Shown: positions 49,775 through 58,254 of the stretch, piece by piece
Numbering within the stretch: the first letter of the stretch is position 1
Layout: the number at the start of each line of letters is the position of its first letter
NCBI RefSeq assembly: GCF_014873955.1
Contig: NZ_JADBED010000001.1
Coordinates: forward strand, 744,001 to 808,000
Reading direction: 5' to 3'
DNA length: 64,000 nt
Source of the DNA: Nesterenkonia lutea
GTDB taxonomy: Bacteria; Actinomycetota; Actinomycetes; Actinomycetales; Micrococcaceae
Translations under genes and position numbers: made by a program
The notes under the pieces: model-generated
Told to the model about the DNA's origin: nothing
Database searches by the model: none
The model's input: the letters and a program-made list of their open reading frames with translations, nothing else

Positions 49775-51299
49775 CAACAATTCCTCCGAGCCCGCGGAAT
49801 ACGTTCCGCCCGTGGAGGACGATCGGCTGGCCGAGCGCCTCGCCGCGATCACCGAGGAGGAGGCCGAGGCCAGGGCGCGCGCCCTGCGTGCCGGGCTCTC
49901 GGACTACGAGCTGGCCGAAGAGGACGCCGCCGTCCTGGAATACGACGAGGACGATGAGGACTACGAGCCCTACGTCGCCGCGCCGCCGGCCCTGGCCGTG
50001 ATCGGACGCCCGAACGTGGGCAAGTCCACCCTGGTCAACCGCATCACGCGCTCCAAGGAGGCCGTGGTCGAAGATGTGCCCGGCGTGACCCGGGACCGCG
50101 TCTCCTATGACGCGGAGTGGAACGGCAAGGACTTCACCCTGGTGGACACCGGCGGCTGGGAGCAGGATGCCCGCGGCATGCACAAGCGCGTCGCCGAGCA
50201 GGCCGAGATGGCCGTGGACGAGGCAGACGCCGTCGTGTTCGTGGTCGACGGTCTGGTCGGCGCCACCGCCGTGGATGAGGCCGTGGTGCGGATGCTGCGG
50301 CGCAAGAAGAAACCGGTCCTGCTGGTGGCCAACAAGGTCGACGCCCCCTCGCACATGAGTGAGGTCTACGGACTCTGGAACCTCGGCCTCGGAGAGCCCT
50401 ACCCGGTCTCCGCCCTGCACGGCACCGGAACCGGTGACCTGCTCGACGCCGCGGTGAAGGCGCTGCCCGAGTTCGCCGAGCATGGCGGGATGGTCCCCAC
50501 CGGCGGGCCGCGCCGCGTGGCGCTGGTCGGTCGGCCCAATGTGGGCAAGTCCTCGCTGCTGAACAAGCTCGCCGGATCCGAGCGCGTGGTCGTCGACGCC
50601 GTGGCCGGGACCACCATGGACCCTGTCGATGAGTTCATCGAACTCGGTGGGCAGACCTGGCGCTTCGTGGACACTGCGGGCATCCGTCGTCGTCAGCACA
50701 TGGCCTCCGGCTCTGAGTACTACGCCATGCTGCGCACCCAGCGTGCGCTGGACAAGGCTGAGGTTGCCGTCGTCCTGCTCTCGGTGGAAGATCCGGTCTC
50801 TGAGCAGGATGTGCGCATCATCCAGATGGCCGTGGATTCCGGACGCGCCCTGGTGATCGCCTACAACAAGTGGGACCTGATGGACGAGGAGCGCCGCTAC
50901 TACCTGGAACGTGAGGTCTCCCGGGACCTGGCCCATATCGCCTGGGCCCCACGGGTCAACGTCTCCGCGCTGACCGGCTGGCACAAGGACAAGCTGGCCC
51001 CCGCACTGGAGACCTCGCTGGCCAGCTGGGGCCGACGCATCTCCACCGGTCGGCTCAACGCCTTCCTCGGTGAGCTGGTCGCGGCGACCCCGCACCCGGT
51101 GCGCGGCGGCAAGCAGCCCCGGATCCTGTTCGCCACCCAGCCTTCCACGAAGCCCCCGCGCTTCGTGCTGTTCACCACCGGATTCCTGGACCCGGGCTAC
51201 CGCCGATTCATCACGCGCCGGCTGCGCGAGACCTTCGACTTCACCGGCTCACCGATCGAGGTCTCGATGCGGGTGCGCGAGAAGCGCAAGCGCAAATAG
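49758..51299 (+). CDS. der: Ribosome-assembly GTPase Der (EngA)
   Basis: A 513-residue protein with two consecutive GTPase domains and a KH-like C-terminus, needed for 50S maturation. G1 motifs are [13 protein letters not shown] (about 83-95) and [13 protein letters not shown] (about 258-270); G3 DTGGW and DTAGIRRR, G4 NKVD and NKWD are all present. An acidic N-terminal extension (1-75, many Glu/Asp) is typical of actinobacterial Der. GTG 49758 has AGGAG 6 nt upstream. A hairpin terminator follows. Confidence 0.96.
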   Translation: MANHADNNSSEPAEYVPPVEDDRLAERLAAITEEEAEARARALRAGLSDYELAEEDAAVLEYDEDDEDYEPYVAAPPALAVIGRPNVGKSTLVNRITRSKEAVVEDVPGVTRDRVSYDAEWNGKDFTLVDTGGWEQDARGMHKRVAEQAEMAVDEADAVVFVVDGLVGATAVDEAVVRMLRRKKKPVLLVANKVDAPSHMSEVYGLWNLGLGEPYPVSALHGTGTGDLLDAAVKALPEFAEHGGMVPTGGPRRVALVGRPNVGKSSLLNKLAGSERVVVDAVAGTTMDPVDEFIELGGQTWRFVDTAGIRRRQHMASGSEYYAMLRTQRALDKAEVAVVLLSVEDPVSEQDVRIIQMAVDSGRALVIAYNKWDLMDEERRYYLEREVSRDLAHIAWAPRVNVSALTGWHKDKLAPALETSLASWGRRISTGRLNAFLGELVAATPHPVRGGKQPRILFATQPSTKPPRFVLFTTGFLDPGYRRFITRRLRETFDFTGSPIEVSMRVREKRKRK

Positions 51300-51322
51300 G
51301 GGACCGCAGACCCAGATGACAG

Positions 51323-51356
51323 GAAAGAGGCCTCGGCATCCGCCGGGGCCTCTTTC
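51323..51356 (+). terminator. Terminator after der
   Basis: A 10-bp stem GAAAGAGGCC/GGCCTCTTTC with CGG/CCG pairing inside, ending in TCTTTC. It also faces the convergent serine-hydrolase gene. Confidence 0.8.
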
Positions 51357-51393
51357 GCGCGCTGCGCAGGAATCTGATCCGGGCGCAGACCGC

Positions 51394-52686
51394 TCAGTAC
51401 AGGGCGGCCTCGACCTGCCGGGTGATCGAGGCGATGGATTCCCAGTCCGAGCCGTCGGACAGGATCGAGATCACGTAGGTTCCCTGCGGGTGCCGAACGA
51501 TCGCGGCGTCGTTGAGGTATCCCTGGATGAAGCCGACCTTGTTCAGCACGGCGCCTGCGCTGCCGGCGGGCACGCCTGCACGGTAGATGTTGCCTTCCAG
51601 GGCCCCCAGCAGCCGGGAGCGGCTCTCCGCGCTCAGGTTCAGCGAGCCAGTCTCGAGACGGGCGAGGAACGCGGTCAGGTCATTGGTGGAGGTGCGGGTG
51701 TAGGAGGGGATGAAATCTGTGGTGGGACCGCCGGTCTCCGCGGCGATGTCACGCAGGCCTCGCCAGCCGATCTCATCACGGAAGACATCCGCGCAGGGAT
51801 TGTCGCTGACCGTGATCATGTCATTGAAGCAGGTCTCGCGGTCACGTCCCCCGTCCACAGGGTCGTCCCAGTCCAGCTCCCCGGACTCGACCCGTTCCAG
51901 GATGCCGTAGGCCACGAAGAGCTTATAGGTGCTGGCGCTGACCCGTGATTCGCTGCCGGCCGTGGACCCGCTGCGGCCCTGGCCGCCGAGCTCGGTGACG
52001 CTGATCGAGATGTCCCCCGGGTGCGACTCGGCGAGCTCGCCTAGGTAGGTGTCGAGGTCACCGGTGAAGGTGGGGAAGTCATCGGGGCCCTCTGGCGCTG
52101 GCTCATCCGGGTCAGGAGTCGGCTGCGCGGGGGTCTCCGGCTGCGTCGGCTCCTCGTCTTCGGCAGACTCCTCCGCCGACTCTTCGGCCGCGTCCTCCTG
52201 CCGCTGCTGCTCGCGCTCTGCCTCCTCCTCGGCTTCGGCCTGTTCCCGTGCGAGCTGCTCCGCCTCCGCGTCGAGCTGCGCCTGGTGTCGCTCCCGGGCC
52301 TCCGAGAGGGCCGCCACCCCGTCTGCGGCCGCCTCGCGCTGAGCGTCCCGGGAATTCTTCACCTCAGCGGCCAGCGCCGGAAGGGGGGCCTCCGCCGCCG
52401 TGCCGGCGTTCTGCTCAACGGCTTCGGCGCCCTGCTGCGCGGCGGAGACGGCGGGCTGGGCGTCGTCGTCAGGGCTGTCGGACTCGCTGCTGGTCTGGCG
52501 GCCCTCATCGAAGGCAGGGGCGGCCTGGATCCCCTCCGCCTGGACCGAGGCAGGCTGGAAGACGGCAGGGCTGCATGAGGTCAGCAGCAGTGCGGCAGTG
52601 GCAAGACCGAGCGCCCGGAACCTGAAGCTGTGCCGGGCGGGTCTGGCCTCCTGACCGCGATGGGGAAGGTATTCGCGGGGAAGCAT
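51394..52686 (-). CDS. Surface serine hydrolase lipoprotein, beta-lactamase/PBP-like
   Basis: A 430-residue exported protein. The signal peptide ends in LLLTSC, predicting lipidated Cys38. Residues about 105-175 form a highly charged coiled coil (Ala/Glu/Gln/Arg) and about 176-205 a Pro/Glu spacer. The catalytic domain (about 206-430) has SxxK as Ser252-Thr-Tyr-Lys255, SDN at 294-296 and Lys383-Val-Gly instead of KTG. The class A omega-loop E-x2-LN is not apparent, so a wall-modifying or non-lactamase role is as likely as resistance. ATG 52686 lies 7 nt after TACGAT (minus strand). Confidence 0.85.
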   Translation of the reverse strand: MLPREYLPHRGQEARPARHSFRFRALGLATAALLLTSCSPAVFQPASVQAEGIQAAPAFDEGRQTSSESDSPDDDAQPAVSAAQQGAEAVEQNAGTAAEAPLPALAAEVKNSRDAQREAAADGVAALSEARERHQAQLDAEAEQLAREQAEAEEEAEREQQRQEDAAEESAEESAEDEEPTQPETPAQPTPDPDEPAPEGPDDFPTFTGDLDTYLGELAESHPGDISISVTELGGQGRSGSTAGSESRVSASTYKLFVAYGILERVESGELDWDDPVDGGRDRETCFNDMITVSDNPCADVFRDEIGWRGLRDIAAETGGPTTDFIPSYTRTSTNDLTAFLARLETGSLNLSAESRSRLLGALEGNIYRAGVPAGSAGAVLNKVGFIQGYLNDAAIVRHPQGTYVISILSDGSDWESIASITRQVEAALY

Positions 52687-52782
52687 GAGTTTGATCGTAT
52701 CCAGGCTTGGGGTGTGAATCTGGGATTTGCGGGGAGGAACGCGGGTCACGATCGGGCAGAGCGTCACCTCGCTGGCGTGTCG

Positions 52783-53313
52783 TCACCTGCGGAAGGGGGA
52801 ATCCGCCAGGAACTTCGCGGCACGTTCTCGCTGCTCTGCTGTGAGCCGCAGCAGCCTTCCGGTGGGTGTGTCGAGGAACGCCAGCTGGGTCTCGGCGAGC
52901 ACACAGCGCGCGCCGTTCACCCCGTCACGGACCTCGTAGGCCAGGGTCAGGCCGGCGCCCTTGAGATTGGTCACCCAGACGTCGATCTCGGCAGGCACGT
53001 CACGATACTCAAGGCTTGCCAGGTAACGGACCCGGTGTTCGACGACGAGCGCCTGCGCACCCTCGGGCAGCTCGTTGAACAGCGGCGAGAGCGGCTCGCC
53101 CACTGGACATCCGGTGTTCGCGGGTGCTCCGAAGGCTCGGATCCGCGCTTCTTCGAGCAGACGGATGACCTCGACGTTGTTGATATGCCCATAGGCGTCC
53201 ATATCGCCCCAGCGCAGCGGCACCCGGGTGCGCAACCGCGGGGAGGGGGTGCCGGGGGTGTCAGAGGTCTGAGTGTTGGTGGTCTCGGCGGCGGTGGCGT
53301 CGGGATCAGTCAT
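52783..53313 (-). CDS. Acyl-CoA thioesterase, 4HBT hotdog family
   Basis: A 176-residue cytoplasmic hotdog-fold protein. RVPLRWGDMDAYGHINNVEV (about 29-48) is the catalytic Asp motif of 4-hydroxybenzoyl-CoA thioesterase-like enzymes. HRVRYLASLEYRDVPAEIDV continues the sheet. Substrate is probably a fatty or aromatic acyl-CoA. ATG 53313 is 7 nt after TAGGGT (53321-53326, minus strand), so leaderless. Its promoter region abuts a complex inverted repeat. Confidence 0.88.
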   Translation of the reverse strand: MTDPDATAAETTNTQTSDTPGTPSPRLRTRVPLRWGDMDAYGHINNVEVIRLLEEARIRAFGAPANTGCPVGEPLSPLFNELPEGAQALVVEHRVRYLASLEYRDVPAEIDVWVTNLKGAGLTLAYEVRDGVNGARCVLAETQLAFLDTPTGRLLRLTAEQRERAAKFLADSPFRR

Positions 53314-53332
53314 GGTCGCTACCCTAACCCCA

Positions 53333-53407
53333 GCGTTTTACCTCCCCCTCCGTGCTCTACCGGGCCTACCGTCGTGGCGGTATTCCTCGGAGGGCCCGGT
53401 AAAACGC
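53333..53407. repeat. Multi-stem inverted repeat upstream of thioesterase
   Basis: A perfect 10-bp arm GCGTTTTACC (53333-53342) pairs with 53398-53407. A 7-bp inner stem pairs CCCTCCG (53346-53352) with 53388-53394, and TACCG/CGGTA (53367-53371, 53378-53382) forms the apex. It lies between the tRNA-Pro terminator and the thioesterase -10. Function unknown. Confidence 0.75.
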
Positions 53408-53422
53408 AGAGCGGAAAGAAAA

Positions 53423-53450
53423 GCAGCCCGAACCGTGTGGTCCGGGCTGC
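53423..53450 (-). terminator. Terminator of tRNA-Pro
   Basis: GCAGCCCG/CGGGCTGC stem; on the minus strand it is followed by TTTTCTTTC, so it is a proper intrinsic terminator 24 nt after the tRNA. Confidence 0.8.
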
Positions 53451-53473
53451 TTCCCTTGCTCCAGATGAAGATG

Positions 53474-53550
53474 TGGTCGGGCTAGCGGGATTTGAACCCA
53501 CGACCTTCCGTCCCCCAGACGGACGCGCTACCAAGCTGCGCTATAGCCCG
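53474..53550 (-). tRNA. tRNA-Pro (anticodon GGG)
   Basis: A 77-nt cloverleaf with CCA encoded (53474-53476). The acceptor CGGGCTA pairs with TAGCCCG; the anticodon arm is TCCGT-CTGGGGG-ACGGA, giving anticodon GGG, and the T-arm has GTGGG-TTCAAAT-CCCGC. The discriminator is A73, as expected for bacterial tRNA-Pro. Confidence 0.95.
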
Positions 53551-53643
53551 AAATCCTCCCAGCGAAACCGCCGGAAGCACCAGGAAAGTCTATCGCATGA
53601 TCCGGCTCGAGGTTGCATCGGGGCACCCGGCCCAGCTGGTCGA

Positions 53644-53677
53644 CCGGTGGGGCGGGGAACTCTCCCCGCCCCACCGG
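53644..53677 (-). terminator. Terminator hairpin after aldo/keto reductase
   Basis: A perfect 14-bp G/C stem with a 6-nt loop, 34 nt after the reductase stop. No U-tract; symmetrical enough to work in both directions. Confidence 0.7.
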
Positions 53678-53710
53678 CCGGTCCGGAACCGGGCCAGCAC
53701 CGGTCCAGCC

Positions 53711-54748
53711 TCAGCTGCTGGTGCTCTCCCGTGCAGTGCTCCAGATGTCGATGCCTCCGTCGACGGCGTGCTCATCGATCGCGGCCAGCTCTTCCTGGGA
53801 GAAGCTGCGCTGATCCAGCGCCGCCAGATTGCTCTTGAGCTGCTCGGGACGGCTGGCTCCGATGACCAGGGAGCTGACTCGGTCGTCACGCAGCGCCCAG
53901 GCCAGCGCCATCTGGGCGAGGCTCTGACCGCGCTCCGCGGCGATGTCATTGAGGGCCCGGATGTGCTTGAGGTTCTCCTCGGTGAGGAAGTCCTCGCGGA
54001 AGGAGCCCTTGGTCGCGGCACGTGAGTCCGAGGGCACTCCGTCCAGGTACTTGTCCGTCAGCATCCCCTGGGCCAGTGCGCTGAAGCCGATGACCCCGGC
54101 GCCGACCTCCTCGACAGCGTCGAGCAGTCCCTCGGTCTCGATCCAGCGGTTGAGCATCGAGTAGGAGGGCTGGTGGATCAGCAGCGGCGTGCCGAGATCC
54201 TTCAGAATCGCCGCTGCCCTGCGGGTGTCCTCCGAGGAATAGGAAGAGATGCCGGCGTAGCGCGCCTTGCCGGAGCGAACTGCCGTGTCCAGGGCGGACA
54301 TCGTCTCCTCCAGCGGAGTATCAGCGTTAGGACGGTGGGAGTAGAAGATGTCCACGTGGTCCAGCCCCATCCGGTTCAGCGACTGATCCAGGCTGGCGAG
54401 CAGGTGCTTGCGGCTGCCGGTCGGTCCGCCATAGGGCCCTGGCCACATGTCCCATCCGGCCTTGGTGGAGATGATCAGCTCGTCACGCAGCCCCGCGAAG
54501 TCCTCGCGCAGGATCCGCCCGAAGTTGATCTCCGCGGACCCGGCAGGAGGTCCATAGTTGTTGGCGAGATCGAAGTGGGTGATCCCGTGGTCGAATGCCA
54601 TATGGATGATCTCGCGCTGGTTCTCCAGGGCGAAGTCGTCACCGAAGTTGTGCCAGAGCCCCAGCGAGAGCGGGGGCAGCACCAGGCCGGAGCGGCCCAC
54701 GCGGCGGTACTCCGCGTTCTCGTAGCGGTCTTCAGCGGGAACATACAT
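53711..54748 (-). CDS. Aldo/keto reductase, YghZ/KCNAB-beta-like
   Basis: A 345-residue NADPH-dependent TIM-barrel reductase. The catalytic tetrad is visible: Asp60 and Tyr65 in HFDLANNYG, Lys96 in ISTKAGW, His138 in YSHRPN. VIGASRPEQLKSNLAAL near the C-terminus is the NADP-binding block. The GPPAGSAE and WPGPYGGPTGSRK segments match the E. coli YghZ (L-glyceraldehyde-3-phosphate reductase) subgroup; detoxification of methylglyoxal-type aldehydes is plausible. AGGAG lies 6 nt before ATG 54748. It is a single-gene unit. Confidence 0.92.
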   Translation of the reverse strand: MYVPAEDRYENAEYRRVGRSGLVLPPLSLGLWHNFGDDFALENQREIIHMAFDHGITHFDLANNYGPPAGSAEINFGRILREDFAGLRDELIISTKAGWDMWPGPYGGPTGSRKHLLASLDQSLNRMGLDHVDIFYSHRPNADTPLEETMSALDTAVRSGKARYAGISSYSSEDTRRAAAILKDLGTPLLIHQPSYSMLNRWIETEGLLDAVEEVGAGVIGFSALAQGMLTDKYLDGVPSDSRAATKGSFREDFLTEENLKHIRALNDIAAERGQSLAQMALAWALRDDRVSSLVIGASRPEQLKSNLAALDQRSFSQEELAAIDEHAVDGGIDIWSTARESTSS

Positions 54749-54895
54749 GGGAGCTCCTGGGATTCGCAGTGTCAGTGTTCAAAGCGTCAATCTTCATCGT
54801 CTCGGTGCAAGCCTGCCGACCAGACAGAGGACAGGCCCGTGATCACCTTACGCCCGCAGCGCCGATCCGCCGGGCCCGCTCCTGCGTGCCAGAAG

Positions 54896-55999
54896 TCAGG
54901 GGCCGAGAGGCAGTGATTCCGCTGCCCGGGCGAGGTCACCGGAGGACACGGAGGCCCCGAAGCTGAACCGCACCGCGCTCTGCGCCACCTCGGCGGAGTA
55001 CCCCATGGCCAGCAGCGCGGGGCTGGGTTCGCCGGACCCGGCCGCGCAGGCCGATCCCGAGGAGCAGAAGATCCCCTGACGCTCGAGGTCCAGCAGCGTG
55101 GATTCGCCGCTGCGTCCGGGCAGGACGAAGGAGGCGTGCCCGGCGAGCCGCTGCGTCCGATGACCGGTCAGCCGCGCCCGGGGCACGCGGGACTCCACCG
55201 CAGCGATGAATTCGTCTCGACGCCGCGCCAGCGCCTCCACGTCGGTGTCAGCAGCAAGAGTCAGCGCGGCCGCCATGCCCACCGCCCCGGCCACGTTCTC
55301 GCTTCCTGAGCGCAGGTCCCGCTGCTGCCCGCCCCCGTGGATCAGCGGCTCGAAGGGCGTCCGACGGCGCAGGTACAGCGCACCGATGCCTTTGGGAGTG
55401 CCGAGCTTGTGACCGGCCAGGCTCATCGCGCTGACCCCGAGCGTCTGCACATCGAGCGGCAGCGTCCCCGCGGCCTGCACCGCGTCGGTGTGGAAGGGCA
55501 CGCGATGCTCTGCGCAGAGGGACGCCAGCGCGGCGATGTCCTGGACCGTGCCCACCTCGTTGTTGGCCCAGGCGACGGAGACCAACGTGGTGTCCTCGCG
55601 CAGTCGGACTGCGAGCGCCTCAGCGGAGACGAGACCGTCCTCGTCCACGGGCACGGTCTCCACCTCGTAGCCCAGCCGACCCAGCCAGGCGGCTGATTCG
55701 GTGACCGCAGGGTGCTCCAGCGCGGAGATCAACACATGCCGGCCGCGGGGATCCGCGAGCGCGATCCCTTTCAGCGCGGCGTTGTCGGACTCCGTTCCGC
55801 CCGAGGTGAAGATGATCTCCGCCGGGCGGGCATTGAGATGCATGGCGACCTCGGCCCGCGCGGACTCCAGAGCCCGGGACGCCGCGGCCCCGGGCTCATG
55901 GACGCTGGATGGATTGGCATGACCGGTCAGGTGCGGCCACATCGCCTCGAGCACCTGGCGCTTGACCGGGGCGGCGGCGGACTCGTCCAGGTAGATCAC
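54896..55999 (-). CDS. nifS: Cysteine desulfurase, NifS/IscS type
   Basis: A 367-residue PLP enzyme that takes sulfur from cysteine. Lys198 in SLAGHKLGTPKG binds PLP and Cys318 in SSGSACAAG is the persulfide-forming residue. FTSGGTESDN is the cofactor phosphate site. It overlaps nadC by ATGA and is the last gene of nrtR-nadA-nadC-nifS. In this context it probably supplies sulfur for the [4Fe-4S] cluster of NadA rather than general cluster assembly. Confidence 0.92.
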   Translation of the reverse strand: MIYLDESAAAPVKRQVLEAMWPHLTGHANPSSVHEPGAAASRALESARAEVAMHLNARPAEIIFTSGGTESDNAALKGIALADPRGRHVLISALEHPAVTESAAWLGRLGYEVETVPVDEDGLVSAEALAVRLREDTTLVSVAWANNEVGTVQDIAALASLCAEHRVPFHTDAVQAAGTLPLDVQTLGVSAMSLAGHKLGTPKGIGALYLRRRTPFEPLIHGGGQQRDLRSGSENVAGAVGMAAALTLAADTDVEALARRRDEFIAAVESRVPRARLTGHRTQRLAGHASFVLPGRSGESTLLDLERQGIFCSSGSACAAGSGEPSPALLAMGYSAEVAQSAVRFSFGASVSSGDLARAAESLPLGP

Positions 56000-56967
56000 G
56001 GGCGCGGCAGCTCCAGCCCAGCCGCGTCGCCGCTCGTGTCCCCACCCGCATCTGCGCCCATATCGCCGCTCACATCCAGGCCCCTATCGCCGCTCGCATC
56101 CAGTTCCATATCCAGTCCCATGTCCAGCCCCAGGTCCAGTGCGCGGGCGCCGTGGGTCAGCGCACCCACGCTGATGATGTCCACCCCGGTGGCAGCGATC
56201 GCCCCGATGGTCTCCAGGTCCACTCCGCCGGAGGCCTCGATGAGGGCCTTGTCGCCGATGAGGTCCACTCCGCGCCGGAGGTCCTCCAGTGAGAAGTTGT
56301 CCAGCATGATCGTGTCCGCGCCCCCGGTGAGCACGGCGTCGATCTGGTCGACCCGGTCCACCTCCACCTCGATATGGGTGGTGTGCGGCAGGCGCTCGCG
56401 GGCACCGCGGATCGCTGCCGTCAGTGCCTGGGGTGAGTCGCCCACCAGCGCCAGATGATTGTCCTTGGCCATGACCGCATCCGAGAGGGAGAACCGGTGG
56501 TTGTGCCCACCCCCGCACCGCACTGCGTAGCGCTCCAGCGCGCGCAGCCCGGGAGTGGTCTTGCGGGTATCGGTGACTCGCACGCCGGTGCCGGCCACTG
56601 CCGCGACATGGTCACTGGTCAGCGTGGCCACCCCGGAGAGTCGCTGGATCAGGTTCAGTGCCACGCGTTCGGCGCCGAGGATCGCCCGGGCGGGGCCCTG
56701 CACGCGGGCCAGGACATCTCCGGAACGGAATCGGGCGCCGTCGTCGGTCTGGAGCCTGACGACGACGTCGGCATCCAGTGCCGCGAAGGTGCGGGCGAAG
56801 ATCTCGCCCCCGGCCAGGACTCCGGGCTCTCGGGCCACCAGCTGAGCCTGAGCCGTGGCCTGGGCCGGCACGAAGGCCAGGCTGGTCAGGTCGCCGAAGG
56901 GGATGTCCTCGGCGAGCGCCAAGGTGATGACCGCGTCGATCTCGCGGGAGGAGAGTTGTGCGTCCAC
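55996..56967 (-). CDS. nadC: Quinolinate phosphoribosyltransferase with repeat tail
   Basis: A 323-residue enzyme that converts quinolinate and PRPP to nicotinate mononucleotide. Motifs include EDIPFGDLTSLAF near the N-terminus, RKTTPGLRALERYAVRCGGGHNHR (split here: RKTTPGLR and GGGHNHR, about 138-160) and DTIMLDNFS (about 219-227). The enzyme proper ends near residue 276. Residues 277-312 are tandem Leu-Asp-rich repeats encoded by 12- and 24-bp units. The start is GTG 56967 behind GAGAGGA, 9 nt after nadA. Confidence 0.93.
   Translation of the reverse strand: MDAQLSSREIDAVITLALAEDIPFGDLTSLAFVPAQATAQAQLVAREPGVLAGGEIFARTFAALDADVVVRLQTDDGARFRSGDVLARVQGPARAILGAERVALNLIQRLSGVATLTSDHVAAVAGTGVRVTDTRKTTPGLRALERYAVRCGGGHNHRFSLSDAVMAKDNHLALVGDSPQALTAAIRGARERLPHTTHIEVEVDRVDQIDAVLTGGADTIMLDNFSLEDLRRGVDLIGDKALIEASGGVDLETIGAIAATGVDIISVGALTHGARALDLGLDMGLDMELDASGDRGLDVSGDMGADAGGDTSGDAAGLELPRP
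56032..56139 (-). repeat. 12/24-bp tandem coding repeats in nadC tail
   Basis: Three 12-bp units (56104-56139) encode LDLG, LDMG, LDME. Three 24-bp units (56080-56103, 56056-56079, 56032-56055) encode LDASGDRG, LDVSGDMG, ADAGGDTS. The first two 24-bp units differ at two positions. Confidence 0.85.
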
Positions 56968-56976
56968 AGGGTCCTC

Positions 56977-58254
56977 TCAGGCTTTCGGCTTGGCGGCGAG
57001 CATCCGGTCCAGGGCGATCTTGGCGTGCTCGGCGACGCCGGATTCCACGCTGATCTGGTTGTTCACGCGGCCCTGGACCAGCTCTTCCAGCACCCAGGCG
57101 AGATAGCCCGGGTGGACGCGGTACATGGTGGAGCAGGGGCAGATCACCGGGTCCAGGCAGAAGATGGTCCGGTCCGGGTGCTGCGCGGCGAGCCGGTTGA
57201 CCATGTTGATCTCGGTCCCGATCCCGATGGTGTCGCCCGGGGAGGAGGCGGCGATGAACTTCTGGATCGCATCAGTGGAGCCGGCCGCGTCGGCGGCGTC
57301 CACGACCTCCATCGGGCATTCGGGGTGCACGATGATCTTCACCTCCGGGTTCTTCGCACGGGCCTGGGTGATCTGGTCCACGGTGAAACGCTTGTGCACG
57401 GAGCAGAAGCCGTGCCAGAGCAGGACCTTGGCGTCGCGAAGCTGTTCGGCGGTGCTCCCGCCCAGTGCCTGGCGGGGGTTCCAGAGCGGCATCTGTTCCA
57501 GGGGCACCCCCATCGCCTTGGCCGTGTTGCGCCCCAGGTGCTGGTCGGGGAAGAACAGCACGCGGTGGGCGCGCTCGAAGGCCCATTCCAGCACGGTGGA
57601 GGCGTTCGAGGAGGTGCAGACGATCCCGCCGTGGCGTCCGCAGAAGGCCTTCAGTGCGGCGGAGGAGTTCATGTAGGTCACCGGAATGATGGGCAGCCTG
57701 CCCTCGGTATCTTCGGTGACGTTCTCCGGGTCCACGCCATAGGTCTCGCAGATCTCCTCCCAGGCGGTCTCCACCGAGGACTCGTCCGCCATGTCCGCCA
57801 TGGAGCAGCCGGCGGCGAGGTTGGGCAGGATGACGGCCTGTTCCGGGGTGGAGAGGATGTCCGCGGTCTCCGCCATGAAATGGACGCCGCAGAACACGAT
57901 GGTCTTCGCCTCCGGTCTGCTCAGTGCCGCCTTGGCCAGCTGGAAGGAATCACCGACGAAGTCCGCGTACTGCACCACCTCGTCGCGCTGGTAGAAGTGG
58001 CCCAGGATGACCAGTTCCTCGCCGAGTGTCGCCTTGGCCGCGACGATCCGCTCGTGCAGCTCGGTGTCACTCATCAGCTGATAGCGCTCGGGAAGCTGGC
58101 CCGGCCGGGAGACCGGGTCCGGGACTCGATCTGTCTGGGAGGAGCCGGGACCGTAGCCGGGGGCCGTGTCGAAGTCCCAGGGACCGGCGGCCAGCTCGGT
58201 GTTGCAGGAATCCTTGGGGGTCAGCGTGATCAGGTCATGGACCGAGGCCGTCAT
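56977..58254 (-). CDS. nadA: Quinolinate synthase
   Basis: A 425-residue [4Fe-4S] enzyme that condenses iminoaspartate with dihydroxyacetone phosphate. The three cluster cysteines are likely Cys122 (FCGVHFMAETA), Cys213 (VCTSSNAS) and one of Cys372/Cys374 (ICPCSTMYR). LGHFYQRDEVVQYAD (about 84-98) is the substrate-binding start of the domain. The first 50 residues are a variable extension. It overlaps nrtR by ATGA. nadB, the usual partner that makes iminoaspartate, is not in this operon. Confidence 0.95.
   Translation of the reverse strand: MTASVHDLITLTPKDSCNTELAAGPWDFDTAPGYGPGSSQTDRVPDPVSRPGQLPERYQLMSDTELHERIVAAKATLGEELVILGHFYQRDEVVQYADFVGDSFQLAKAALSRPEAKTIVFCGVHFMAETADILSTPEQAVILPNLAAGCSMADMADESSVETAWEEICETYGVDPENVTEDTEGRLPIIPVTYMNSSAALKAFCGRHGGIVCTSSNASTVLEWAFERAHRVLFFPDQHLGRNTAKAMGVPLEQMPLWNPRQALGGSTAEQLRDAKVLLWHGFCSVHKRFTVDQITQARAKNPEVKIIVHPECPMEVVDAADAAGSTDAIQKFIAASSPGDTIGIGTEINMVNRLAAQHPDRTIFCLDPVICPCSTMYRVHPGYLAWVLEELVQGRVNNQISVESGVAEHAKIALDRMLAAKPKA

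Noticed and set aside
53474..53550. tRNA-Pro as an attachment site for an integrated element
   Set aside because: No integrase, no direct repeat of the tRNA 3' end in the window, and flanking genes are ordinary.
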